NCBI GenBank assembly: GCA_013817555.1
Contig: JACDCN010000090.1
Coordinates: forward strand, 1 to 7,930
Reading direction: 5' to 3'
Source of the DNA: Actinomycetota bacterium
GTDB taxonomy: Bacteria; Actinomycetota; Thermoleophilia; Gaiellales; Gaiellaceae
Length of the DNA: 7,930 nt
Shown here: positions 1 through 6,800 of the stretch, in pieces
Layout of the letters: the number at the start of each line of letters is the position of its first letter
Position numbering within the stretch: position 1 is the stretch's first letter
Translations under genes and position numbers: made by a program
The notes under the pieces: model-generated
What the model was told of the DNA's origin: nothing
Seen by the model: the letters and a program-made list of their open reading frames with translations, nothing else
Database searches by the model: none

Positions 1-116
1 AGGACCTGGGCTCGACGAACGGCACGTTCGTGAACGGAGAGAGAGTGACGGCCCAACGGCTGAAGGCGGGCGATGTCGTGCGCGTCGGCCAGACGGAGCT
101 CCGGCTCGAAGCATGA
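1..116 (+). CDS. FHA-domain protein, C-terminal end only (FhaB-like)
   Basis: This is the last 37 codons of a gene that begins left of the window; the reading frame starts at base 3 and stops at TGA 114-116. The translation opens with DLGSTNGTFVNG and ends with a beta-strand-rich GDVVRVGQTELRLEA. The GSTNGT/VNG core is the hallmark of the second half of a forkhead-associated (FHA) domain, a cytoplasmic module that binds phospho-threonine peptides. The N-terminal half of the domain, with its conserved Arg and SxxH, lies outside the window, so binding competence cannot be judged. The domain ends right at the stop codon, as in mycobacterial FhaB, whose gene also directly precedes the pstP phosphatase gene. 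The stop overlaps the next start (ATGA, 113-116), implying translational coupling. FHA assignment is firm; orthology to FhaB is inferred from the neighbours. Confidence 0.88.
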   Translation, partial: DLGSTNGTFVNGERVTAQRLKAGDVVRVGQTELRLEA

Positions 117-1060
117 AGATCGGGCGTGCGGCAGGGGTCACGGACACCGGCCGGCGCCGGCTCCGCAACGAGGACGCGTTCATCTGCGAGCCACCGCTTT
201 TCGCCGTCGCCGACGGCATGGGAGGCGCGCGGGCGGGTGAGGTGGCAGCGGGACTCGCGGCCGCTGCCCTCGAGGAGGCTGGAAGCGAGACGCGCGGCGC
301 CGAGGGTGTCGCGGCACTGATCGTCGAGGCCAACAAGCGGATCTGGGAGCGCTCGCTCAACGATCCACGAACAACGGGGATGGGGACGACCGTCACTGCA
401 GCCTTGGTCGACGCCGCAAGCGGCGCCGTTGCCATCGGACACGTCGGCGACTCGCGCGCCTACCTGCTGCGCGACGAAACGCTCGAGCAGCTCACCACCG
501 ACCACTCCCTCGTCGCCGAGCTGGTCGAAAGCGGCGTGCTCACACCCGAGGAAGCCGAGCGGCACCCGCAGCGCTCGGCGATAACGCGAGCATTGGGGAC
601 CGAGCCGACCGTCGAGGTGGATGCGTTTACCATGCAGGCCGAGCCGGGCGATCTCTTCCTCGTCTGCTCGGATGGGCTCTCGGCCATGCTCTCGGACGAA
701 GCGGTGTCCTCGGCGATCGAGACGGCAGACCGAGATCCGGAACGCGCAGCCGATGCGCTCGTCGCTGCGGCGAACGCTCGGGGCGGCGAGGACAACATCA
801 CGGTCGTCCTCTTCGAGATCGTCGATGACCAGGCCCCTGCCCCGAGTCCGGTACCGGAGCCGGTGCCCGAGGCAACTGTCTTGCCTGAGGCTGGCGAGCT
901 CACAGAAGAGGACGTGCAGGTGGAGGCGAGCGAGTCTGTTGCAGCCGAGCCCGAGCCGAGCCGACACGGCGCCGGCGCGGGTGGCCGAGTGGCCGCGCTG
1001 GCCCTCATCGTCTCGGTGCTGGTGGTCGGCTTGCTCGTGCTCTATCTGGCCGTTAGATGA
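113..1060 (+). CDS. pstP: PP2C-family Ser/Thr protein phosphatase, tail-anchored (PstP-like)
   Basis: A 315-residue metal-dependent (PPM/PP2C) phosphatase expected to reverse phosphorylation by the kinase encoded downstream. PP2C motifs appear in order: RNED (18-21), VADGMGG with metal ligand D34 (32-38), GTTVTAAL (91-98), HVGDSRAY with D112 (110-117), TTDHSL (128-133), RSAITRALG (154-162), CSDGL with D187 (185-189) and GGEDNITVV with D227 (224-232). The catalytic domain ends near residue 237. A Pro/Glu/Ala-rich linker follows (about 238-285), then one hydrophobic segment (292-314) that reaches almost to the C-terminus. Mycobacterial PstP continues after its membrane segment into an external domain of about 200 residues; here that domain is absent. 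The ATG at 113 overlaps the FHA gene stop and gives a normal PP2C N-terminus. No strong Shine-Dalgarno is seen; coupling to the upstream gene is likely. The stop overlaps the rodA start. Confidence 0.95.
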   Translation: MKIGRAAGVTDTGRRRLRNEDAFICEPPLFAVADGMGGARAGEVAAGLAAAALEEAGSETRGAEGVAALIVEANKRIWERSLNDPRTTGMGTTVTAALVDAASGAVAIGHVGDSRAYLLRDETLEQLTTDHSLVAELVESGVLTPEEAERHPQRSAITRALGTEPTVEVDAFTMQAEPGDLFLVCSDGLSAMLSDEAVSSAIETADRDPERAADALVAAANARGGEDNITVVLFEIVDDQAPAPSPVPEPVPEATVLPEAGELTEEDVQVEASESVAAEPEPSRHGAGAGGRVAALALIVSVLVVGLLVLYLAVR

Positions 1061-2355
1061 CCGCGAGAAACAGAGAGCTGGGTGGCGTTCTCGTCGCCGG
1101 AGTGATCGCCGGGACCGCGCTTGCAAGCGTCACCATCGCGCGCCAGTCCGAGATCTCGGTGAGCGCGATCAGCTACGGAGCCGTGTTCCTCGCTCTCTAC
1201 TTGGCAGCTCACATCGTCGTGCGTCGGACGGCGCCGCACGCAGACGGCGCACTGCTCCCGCTCGCCGCGGTGCTCACGGCTTTCGGCCTGACGCTGAACT
1301 ACCGGCTCGACCCGGACGACGGCGGCCGGCAGGCGCTCTGGGTCCTGATCGGTCTCGGGGTCTTCGCGGCAGCCCTCGTCGCGCTGCGGCACGACTATCG
1401 CGTGTTGGAGTCGTACCGCTACCTGTTCGGAGTCGCGGCCGTCTTTCTGCTCCTGCTTCCCTCGGTTCCGGGACTCGGCGAGCGCGTCAATGGCGTTCGG
1501 CTCTGGATCGACCTCGGGCCGCTCCGGTTCCAACCGGGGGAGCTCGCGAAGATCTGCCTGATCCTCTTCCTCGCCGGTTACCTCCGAGAGAAGCGCGAGG
1601 TGCTCGCCCAGGGACGCTTGAAGGACTTCGGGCCGCTCTTGGCCATCTGGGGCGCGGCCATGCTTGTCATCGTCCAGACCAACGACCTCGGGAGCGCGCT
1701 TCTGAACTTCGGGATCTTCCTGGCGATGCTCTACGTCGCGACCGGGAAGGCGCTCTTCGTCGGCGCGGGACTTGCGCTCTTTGTCGGGGGCGCCGCACTC
1801 CTCTACAACGCCATCGACCGCGTACACGAGCGAGTGACGATCTGGCTCGAGCCCTGGACCGACGAGCGCGTGTTCTGCGCTTTGAACGGCAAGCTCGAGC
1901 TCCGGCAGAACTGTGCCTCCTACCAGCTCGTGAAGAGCCTGTACTCCATCGGGAATGGAGGCTTCGGCGGCACCGGGCTCGGTGAGGGCACCTTCACGTC
2001 GACCGACGGGACACAGCTCATCCCGGCGTTGGGCACCGACTTCATCTACTCGGCGATCGCGCAAGAGCTGGGGCTGATCGGGGCTGCGGCGCTCCTGCTC
2101 TGCTACATGGTCTTCGTCGCGCGCGGGATGCGGATCGCGCTCCAGGCCCAGGACGGGTTCTCGAAGCTCCTGGCGGCCGGGCTCACGTTCGGGTTTGCGC
2201 TGCAGACGTTCGTCATCGTGGGCGGAGTCCTCCGGCTGGTGCCGCTGACGGGGATCACGCTCCCGTTCGTCTCGTACGGAGGCACGAGCATCGTTGCCAA
2301 CTTCCTCCTGCTTGCGGGGCTTCTGCTGGTCTCCAACCGGGCGAACTCGCCATGA
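1057..2355 (+). CDS. rodA: SEDS-family peptidoglycan glycosyltransferase (RodA/FtsW)
   Basis: A 432-residue multi-pass membrane protein of the RodA/FtsW/SpoVE (SEDS) family, which polymerises glycan strands from lipid II together with a class B PBP. Hydrophobic segments occur throughout. Family signatures seen: NGVRLWIDLGPLRFQPGE (145-162), followed by the membrane helix ending at AGYL; NDLGSA (209-214); GNGGFGGTGLGEG (299-311); the proposed catalytic Asp region GTDFIYSAIAQELG (326-339, D328, equivalent to E. coli RodA D262); and the C-terminal LPFVSYGGTS (402-411). The loop before the GGFGGTGLG motif carries an apparent insertion with two cysteines (C274 and C286). The start ATG overlaps the pstP stop (ATGA) and the stop overlaps the PBP start the same way. 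I prefer RodA to FtsW because of the fha-pstP-rodA-pbpA-pknB gene order; sequence alone does not separate them here. Confidence 0.94.
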   Translation: MTARNRELGGVLVAGVIAGTALASVTIARQSEISVSAISYGAVFLALYLAAHIVVRRTAPHADGALLPLAAVLTAFGLTLNYRLDPDDGGRQALWVLIGLGVFAAALVALRHDYRVLESYRYLFGVAAVFLLLLPSVPGLGERVNGVRLWIDLGPLRFQPGELAKICLILFLAGYLREKREVLAQGRLKDFGPLLAIWGAAMLVIVQTNDLGSALLNFGIFLAMLYVATGKALFVGAGLALFVGGAALLYNAIDRVHERVTIWLEPWTDERVFCALNGKLELRQNCASYQLVKSLYSIGNGGFGGTGLGEGTFTSTDGTQLIPALGTDFIYSAIAQELGLIGAAALLLCYMVFVARGMRIALQAQDGFSKLLAAGLTFGFALQTFVIVGGVLRLVPLTGITLPFVSYGGTSIVANFLLLAGLLLVSNRANSP

Positions 2356-3824
2356 ATCGGCAGATCGTGAGGCTGACGTACGTCGCGCTCGCGCTCGTCG
2401 GCGCACTCGTCCTGATGACGACGTACTGGCAGACGTGGGCCGCCGCGGGGCTCGCCGACCGCCAGGACAACGCCATCAAGCGCGTGGCGGAGTTCTCCGT
2501 CGACCGCGGGCTCGTCTTCTCCTGGAAGCCGCGGAAGCGCCTCGCGCGGAACACCCAGCGGAAGGCAGAGCGGACGACGCTCTTCTTCCGTCGCTATCCG
2601 TACGGGTCGCTGGCTGCCCACGTTGTCGGATACTCGACCGTCGAGCGCTCGCGAACCGGCCTCGAGCGCTCGCTGAACGACTACCTCACCGCCTCAAATG
2701 CGAGTCTCTCGACGCTCGTGGACAAGGCGCTCGACGATTTCCGCGGGAAGCCGGTCGAAGGAAACGACGTGGTCACGAACCTCGATCTCGACGCGCAGGA
2801 GGTTGCGCTCGAGCAGCTCGGAACGCGGTGCGGCGCCGTCGTCGCGCTCGACCCGCGCACGGGAAAGGTGCGGGTAATGGCCTCCTCTCCGACCTTCGAC
2901 CCGAATCTCGTCGAAAACGACTTTGGGCAGATATCCCGAATCGAAGCGGACTGCCAGCCGGCCGCCCCGCTCTTGAACCGCGCCAGCGCCGGCCTCTACG
3001 TGCCGGGGTCCACCTTCAAGGTGATCACCGCCGCCGCCGCCCTCGAGTCGAAGAAGTTCAAGCCCGAGTCCTCGTTCGTCGACCCCGGCTACTGCACGGT
3101 CTACGGAAAACGCGTAAACAATTTCGACACCTCCTCGCCCTTCGGCACGATCGACCTCGAAGCCGCGCTCACATACTCGGTCAACTCGGTCTTCTGCAAC
3201 ATCGGCAAAGCACTCGGCGCGAAGCGCATCCTCGACACCGCGAAGCGCTTCGGCTTCTACGAGCGCCCGCCGCTCGAGACCCCGACGGACGAGCGCGCAC
3301 CGAGCGCGCTGTACCAGCGCCGGCAGCTCTATTACCCGAAGCAGGACCCCGACGTCGACGCGGGCCGCATGGCGTTTGGACAGGAGCGGATGCTCGTCAC
3401 ACCCTTGCAGATGGCGATGGTCGCAGGTGCGATCGGAGTCGGCGGCAACCTGATGGAGCCGCAGGCGGTCGACAAAATCGTCGGCCCCGGTGGCCGGATC
3501 CTCCTCAGGCAGCGGCCAGCCCTGATCCGACAGGCGGTGAGCAAGAAGACCGCAGACGCGGTGGCCACGATGATGCGACTCGCCGTCGAGCGAGGCACGG
3601 GCACCGCGGCGCAGCTGTCGGGTTACTCGGTCGGAGGCAAGACGGGAACGGGCGAAACGGGAGTGCCCGGCGCCAATACGACGTGGTTCATCGCATTCGC
3701 AGGACCGGATGAGGAGAGCCCGGCCGAGCTCGCGATCGCAGTGGTTCTCCAGAACCAATCCGGGACGGGTGGGGCAACGGCGGCGCCGATCGCCCGCGCG
3801 GTCATGCAGGCAATCCTGTCCTAA
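2352..3824 (+). CDS. pbpA: Class B penicillin-binding protein (PbpA-like transpeptidase)
   Basis: A 490-residue D,D-transpeptidase that would cross-link peptidoglycan outside the membrane, matching mycobacterial PbpA in length (about 490). A short cytoplasmic start is followed by one signal-anchor helix (about 7-29). A small N-terminal pedestal domain (about 45-140) includes the VDRGLVFS segment, a divergent form of the usual DRG(x)I(L) motif. The transpeptidase domain has all three active-site motifs: S220-T-F-K223 (in YVPGSTFKVITA), S276-V-N278 and K430-T-G-T433. The preceding LLNRA is also typical. Four cysteines (C160, C201, C248, C282) fall in the external part, so disulfides are possible. 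The ATG start overlaps the rodA stop, and its SEDS partner is the gene immediately upstream, the usual pairing of polymerase and transpeptidase. No good Shine-Dalgarno is visible; translation is probably coupled. Confidence 0.94.
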   Translation: MNRQIVRLTYVALALVGALVLMTTYWQTWAAAGLADRQDNAIKRVAEFSVDRGLVFSWKPRKRLARNTQRKAERTTLFFRRYPYGSLAAHVVGYSTVERSRTGLERSLNDYLTASNASLSTLVDKALDDFRGKPVEGNDVVTNLDLDAQEVALEQLGTRCGAVVALDPRTGKVRVMASSPTFDPNLVENDFGQISRIEADCQPAAPLLNRASAGLYVPGSTFKVITAAAALESKKFKPESSFVDPGYCTVYGKRVNNFDTSSPFGTIDLEAALTYSVNSVFCNIGKALGAKRILDTAKRFGFYERPPLETPTDERAPSALYQRRQLYYPKQDPDVDAGRMAFGQERMLVTPLQMAMVAGAIGVGGNLMEPQAVDKIVGPGGRILLRQRPALIRQAVSKKTADAVATMMRLAVERGTGTAAQLSGYSVGGKTGTGETGVPGANTTWFIAFAGPDEESPAELAIAVVLQNQSGTGGATAAPIARAVMQAILS

Positions 3825-3837
3825 AGGGAGAATCCCT
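3825..3837 (+). promoter_or_regulatory. Small perfect hairpin in the pbpA-pknB spacer
   Basis: Immediately after the pbpA TAA comes AGGGA-GAA-TCCCT, a 5-base perfect stem with a 3-base loop. No run of T follows, so it does not look like an intrinsic terminator. It contains AGGGAG, the only Shine-Dalgarno-like purine run in the spacer, but this lies more than 20 bases before the kinase ATG, too far to act directly. It may be an mRNA stability or processing element, or chance. Confidence 0.3.
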
Positions 3838-3842
3838 AACCT
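3837..3842 (+). promoter_or_regulatory. Possible -10 element (TAACCT) ahead of the kinase gene
   Basis: TAACCT fits the actinobacterial TANNNT -10 pattern and ends 9 bases before the ATG at 3852, so a start of transcription at or beside the ATG would give a leaderless mRNA. This would explain the lack of a properly spaced ribosome-binding site. No convincing -35 box is seen about 17 bases upstream (TCCTGT around 3814-3819 is weak). Short motifs like this occur often by chance. Confidence 0.2.
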
Positions 3843-3851
3843 CTAGACCTG

Positions 3852-5777
3852 ATGGCCACGCAGAACACCCTCACCGGAACGCTTTTCGCGAACAGGTACC
3901 GCGTCACGAGGAAGCTCGGCGGCGGCGGCATGGCCGACGTGTACCTCGCCGAGGACCAGGAGCTCGGGCGCCGCGTGGCCGTCAAGATCCTGCACGAGCG
4001 CTACGCCAACGACGACCAGTTCGTCGAGCGCTTCCGCCGCGAGGCCACGCACGCTGCAGGCCTTTCGCATCCGAACATCGTCTCGATCTTCGATCGCGGC
4101 GAGACGAACGGCTCCTACTTCATCGTGATGGAGTACGTCGAGGGGCGGACGCTGAAGGAGCTCATCCGGAGCCGTGGCCCTTGCCCCATCCCCGTCGCCA
4201 TCGCGTACACCCGCCAGATCCTCTCCGGTCTCCGCTACGCCCATCGGAATGGCGTCGTACATCGCGACATCAAGCCCCATAACGTGATCGTCGACCCCGA
4301 GGGCGTCGTGAAGGTGACGGACTTCGGGATCGCGCGCGCCGGCGCCAGCCAGATGACCGAGGAAGGCGCCATCATCGGCACCGCGCAGTACCTCTCGCCC
4401 GAGCAGGCGCGCGGCGCTCCCGTCGACCAGACATCCGATCTGTACTCGACCGGGATCGTGCTCTACGAGCTCCTGACCGCAGAGGTGCCGTTTTCCGGAG
4501 ACACACCCGTCGAGATCGCCATGAAGCATCTCTCGGAGATTCCCGGCCCGCCTTCCGCGCTTCGATCCGAGGTGCCTGACGACCTCGACAACGTCGTCCT
4601 GCGTGCGCTCTCCAAGGAGCCGGCCGACCGCTATCAGTCCGCGGCCGCGATGGACGCCGACCTCGAAACCGTAGCCCACGGAGGACATGTGCCTCTCGAG
4701 ACCGCGGAGGCTGCGACCGTCGTCCTTGCCGGCGGAGTCGTCGACTCGACGGGGGTGACGCAAGTCACACGCCGTGCGCGACCCGGCGACGCGCCTCCCT
4801 TCGACCCGACGCGCACGCGACGGGGCGCTGTGTGGCCGTGGCTCGTCGGGCTCGGCCTGCTGCTTGCACTCGCGGTCGCCGCGTTCTTCTTGTACGAGCC
4901 GATCCAGGACCGGTTCAGCGGTGCCGAGCAGGTCGCGGTGCCGTACGTCGTCGGAATCCAGGAGGCATTGGCGCGAAACGCGATCTCCGACAAGGGTCTT
5001 CAGCCGCGCGTGCGGCGAATCTCGAACTCGGACGTCGAGGAAGGTCTCGTCTTCGCGCAGCGTCCCACCGAGGGCAAACGGGTCGACCCGGACACGCTGG
5101 TCACGATCGACGTGTCGTCCGGAAAACCGGAGGTGAGCGTTCCCAGCCTCGTCGGACAGTCTCGCGACAGCGCCGTGGCGGCACTCACGCAAATAGGCCT
5201 CGACGCGCAGGTGGTCGAGGTGAACTCCGACCGCGACGAGGGCACCGTGGTCGCACAGAGCCTGGCGCCGGGAACGGTCGTCGTCGAAGGGACGCGTATC
5301 CGAATCAACGTCTCGAAGGGCCCGAAGCCGGTGATCGTGCCGAACGTCGTCAACCAACCGTACGACCAGGCTGCGCTCGAGCTCCGGCGGCAGGGCTTTG
5401 GGGTGACCCGAGTCGATGTCGCCTCCGATCTGACGGAGGGCATCGTCGTCGATCAGGACCCGAGCGGGGACTCGGAAGCCACGAGAGGGACGACGGTCAC
5501 CTTGTCGGTGTCCAGAGGGCCGTCGACGGTGGCCGTTCCCGACGTGACCACACAGGACGTCACCATCGCCCAGACGACGCTCGAGAATGCCGGCTTCCGG
5601 ACCAGGGTCGTCTTCGAGGACACCGACGACCCGAGCTTCGACGGGATCGTGATCTCCCAGGATCCCGTCGGCGGCTCCCAATCGGCGCCCGACTCGGTGG
5701 TCACGCTCTTCGTCGGCCGCTTCACGGGCGATGAGACGACGCCGCCCGCGACCGAGCCGACGACGCCGGAGTCCTAA
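3852..5777 (+). CDS. pknB: PASTA-domain Ser/Thr protein kinase (PknB-like)
   Basis: A 641-residue bacterial sensor kinase of the PknB/StkP/PrkC type. The cytoplasmic kinase domain (about 14-275) has the Gly-rich loop GGGGMADVY (23-31), Lys45 in VAVKIL, Glu64 of helix C, the catalytic loop HRDIKPHN with D139 and N144, D157-F-G and the SPEQARG segment (182-188). The activation loop contains T169 in QMTEEG, matching the first autophosphorylated Thr of M. tuberculosis PknB (T171); the second (T173) is replaced by E171. A juxtamembrane linker (about 280-325) leads to one membrane helix (about 327-347). Outside lie four PASTA repeats, roughly 361-424, 428-489, 493-556 and 560-622, each opening with a V-x-VP motif, then a Thr/Pro-rich tail. 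An in-frame TAA at 3837-3839 leaves ATG 3852 as the natural start. Likely targets are wall synthesis and division proteins, possibly including operon partners (inference). Confidence 0.97.
   Translation: MATQNTLTGTLFANRYRVTRKLGGGGMADVYLAEDQELGRRVAVKILHERYANDDQFVERFRREATHAAGLSHPNIVSIFDRGETNGSYFIVMEYVEGRTLKELIRSRGPCPIPVAIAYTRQILSGLRYAHRNGVVHRDIKPHNVIVDPEGVVKVTDFGIARAGASQMTEEGAIIGTAQYLSPEQARGAPVDQTSDLYSTGIVLYELLTAEVPFSGDTPVEIAMKHLSEIPGPPSALRSEVPDDLDNVVLRALSKEPADRYQSAAAMDADLETVAHGGHVPLETAEAATVVLAGGVVDSTGVTQVTRRARPGDAPPFDPTRTRRGAVWPWLVGLGLLLALAVAAFFLYEPIQDRFSGAEQVAVPYVVGIQEALARNAISDKGLQPRVRRISNSDVEEGLVFAQRPTEGKRVDPDTLVTIDVSSGKPEVSVPSLVGQSRDSAVAALTQIGLDAQVVEVNSDRDEGTVVAQSLAPGTVVVEGTRIRINVSKGPKPVIVPNVVNQPYDQAALELRRQGFGVTRVDVASDLTEGIVVDQDPSGDSEATRGTTVTLSVSRGPSTVAVPDVTTQDVTIAQTTLENAGFRTRVVFEDTDDPSFDGIVISQDPVGGSQSAPDSVVTLFVGRFTGDETTPPATEPTTPES
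5768..5771 (+). promoter_or_regulatory. Ribosome-binding site for the ligase GTG start
   Basis: GGAG lies inside the last codons of the kinase gene, 6 bases before the GTG at 5778. It is the best-spaced Shine-Dalgarno-like site of the operon's junctions and supports GTG as the ligase start directly after the kinase TAA. Confidence 0.5.
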
Positions 5778-6800
5778 GTGCGGCGCCTTCGCGTCGCGGT
5801 CCTCTCGGGCGGACGCTCGAGCGAGCACGAGATCTCGATTGCTTCTGCCCGGTCCGTCGTGGCAGCATTGGATCCGGAGCGCTACGAGACGACCGCGATC
5901 GAGATCGGCCGCGACGGGCGCTGGGAAATCGCGGGGGTAAGGCGGAGCCTTTCCCCCGCGGAAGACGAGGGGATTGCGGAAACGCTCCCGGTTGTCGCGG
6001 ACAAGGCGCCCGCCAAAGCGCTCGCCGAGGTCGACGTCGTGTTCCCCATCCTCCACGGGCCGTTCGGCGAGGACGGTACGGTGCAGGGTCTCCTCGAGCT
6101 GGCTGGTGTCCCTTACGTCGGAGCCGGCGTCGCTGCCTCCGCGCTCTGCATGGACAAGGACCTCTTCAAGGCCATGCTTCGCGATCGCGGGGTCTCCGTG
6201 GCCCAGAACGTGACGCTCCGAGACGGTGATGCTCCTGACCATCCGTTCTCGTATCCCGTTTTTGTGAAACCTGCGCGGCTCGGCTCCTCAGTGGGCATCA
6301 GCAAGGTGCACTCCGAAGACGAGCTCGGACCGGCCGTCACACTCGCGCGCAGGCACGACGACAAGGTGCTGATCGAGGAGTTCCTCGACGGCATCGAAGT
6401 GGAGTGTGGCGTCCTCGGCAACCGCGACCCCATCGCGTCGCAGGTCGGCGAGATCGTCGCCAACGCCGAGTGGTACGACTACTCGGCAAAATATGACGAA
6501 GGAGGGATGGATCTCGTTATTCCGGCTCGGATTCCGCCCGAGGCAACGGAGCGCGTCCGCGAGCTCGCCGTCGAGTCATTCGTCGCCACCGAATGCGAGG
6601 GCATGGCCCGCATCGATCTCTTCGTGCGGCCGAACGGAGAGGTCGTGGTGAACGAGATCAACACGATCCCGGGCTTCACGGCGACGAGCGTCTACGCGAA
6701 GCTCTTCGAGGCAACCGGCATTGGGTACGGAGAGCTCCTCGACCGCTTGATCGAGCTCGCGCTCGAACGGCACGAGCGCCGCTCGCAGCTCGAGTTCTAG
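5778..6800 (+). CDS. ddl: D-alanine--D-alanine ligase
   Basis: A 340-residue ATP-grasp enzyme that joins two D-alanines in the cytoplasm to make the terminal dipeptide added by MurF to the peptidoglycan precursor. Family landmarks are complete: LSGGRSSEHEIS (9-20, E16 matching E. coli DdlB E15), the HGPFGEDG loop (93-100), GVPYVGAG (110-117), VKPARLGSSVG (163-173, S170 matching S150), the omega-loop EWYDYSAKYD (231-240), RIDLFV with metal ligand D280, and NEINTIPGFT with E293 and N295. Y239 matches DdlB Y216, the residue typical of D-Ala-D-Ala makers; VanA-type and Leuconostoc-type D-lactate ligases lack Tyr here, so a normal vancomycin-sensitive dipeptide is expected. GTG directly follows the kinase TAA, and the hydrophobic RLRVAVLSGG start fits the family N-terminus. 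The stop TAG is shared, as CTAG, with the convergent gene. Placement after pknB is less usual than beside mur/fts genes. Confidence 0.97.
   Translation: MRRLRVAVLSGGRSSEHEISIASARSVVAALDPERYETTAIEIGRDGRWEIAGVRRSLSPAEDEGIAETLPVVADKAPAKALAEVDVVFPILHGPFGEDGTVQGLLELAGVPYVGAGVAASALCMDKDLFKAMLRDRGVSVAQNVTLRDGDAPDHPFSYPVFVKPARLGSSVGISKVHSEDELGPAVTLARRHDDKVLIEEFLDGIEVECGVLGNRDPIASQVGEIVANAEWYDYSAKYDEGGMDLVIPARIPPEATERVRELAVESFVATECEGMARIDLFVRPNGEVVVNEINTIPGFTATSVYAKLFEATGIGYGELLDRLIELALERHERRSQLEF
6797..6800. other. Shared convergent stop codons (CTAG)
   Basis: The palindrome CTAG provides TAG to ddl on the plus strand (6798-6800) and TAG to the minus-strand gene (6799-6797). There is no intergenic space and no visible hairpin terminator between the two converging genes. 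Confidence 0.85.

Noticed and set aside
621..1985. 454-codon plus-strand frame spanning the end of pstP and most of rodA
   Set aside because: It is the Arg/Ser-rich alternative frame of two overlapping real genes and crosses their junction without any domain.
1042..2406. 454-codon open frame on the minus strand opposite rodA
   Set aside because: It lies wholly opposite a clear SEDS gene; the product is charged, repetitive and matches no family I know.
2294..3712. 472-codon plus-strand frame over pbpA
   Set aside because: It is an Arg-rich shadow of the PBP frame, which carries all three active-site motifs.
3825..3837. Hairpin after pbpA as an intrinsic terminator
   Set aside because: The stem is only five bases and is not followed by a T tract; the kinase gene continues the operon 27 bases on.
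4932..5717. PASTA-coding region as a DNA repeat array
   Set aside because: The four units are similar as protein domains but I see no long identical stretches at the base level, so this is ordinary domain repetition.
3843..6242. Very long open frame (799 codons) on the minus strand opposite the kinase and ligase genes
   Set aside because: The plus strand here encodes two full, motif-complete proteins. The antisense translation is Arg/Asp/His-rich low-complexity text with no recognisable domain, as expected opposite GC-biased codons.
5778..6800. Ligase as a vancomycin-resistance (D-Ala-D-Lac) type enzyme
   Set aside because: The omega-loop has the AKY motif with Y239, as in D-Ala-D-Ala ligases, and no vanH/vanX-like neighbours are present.
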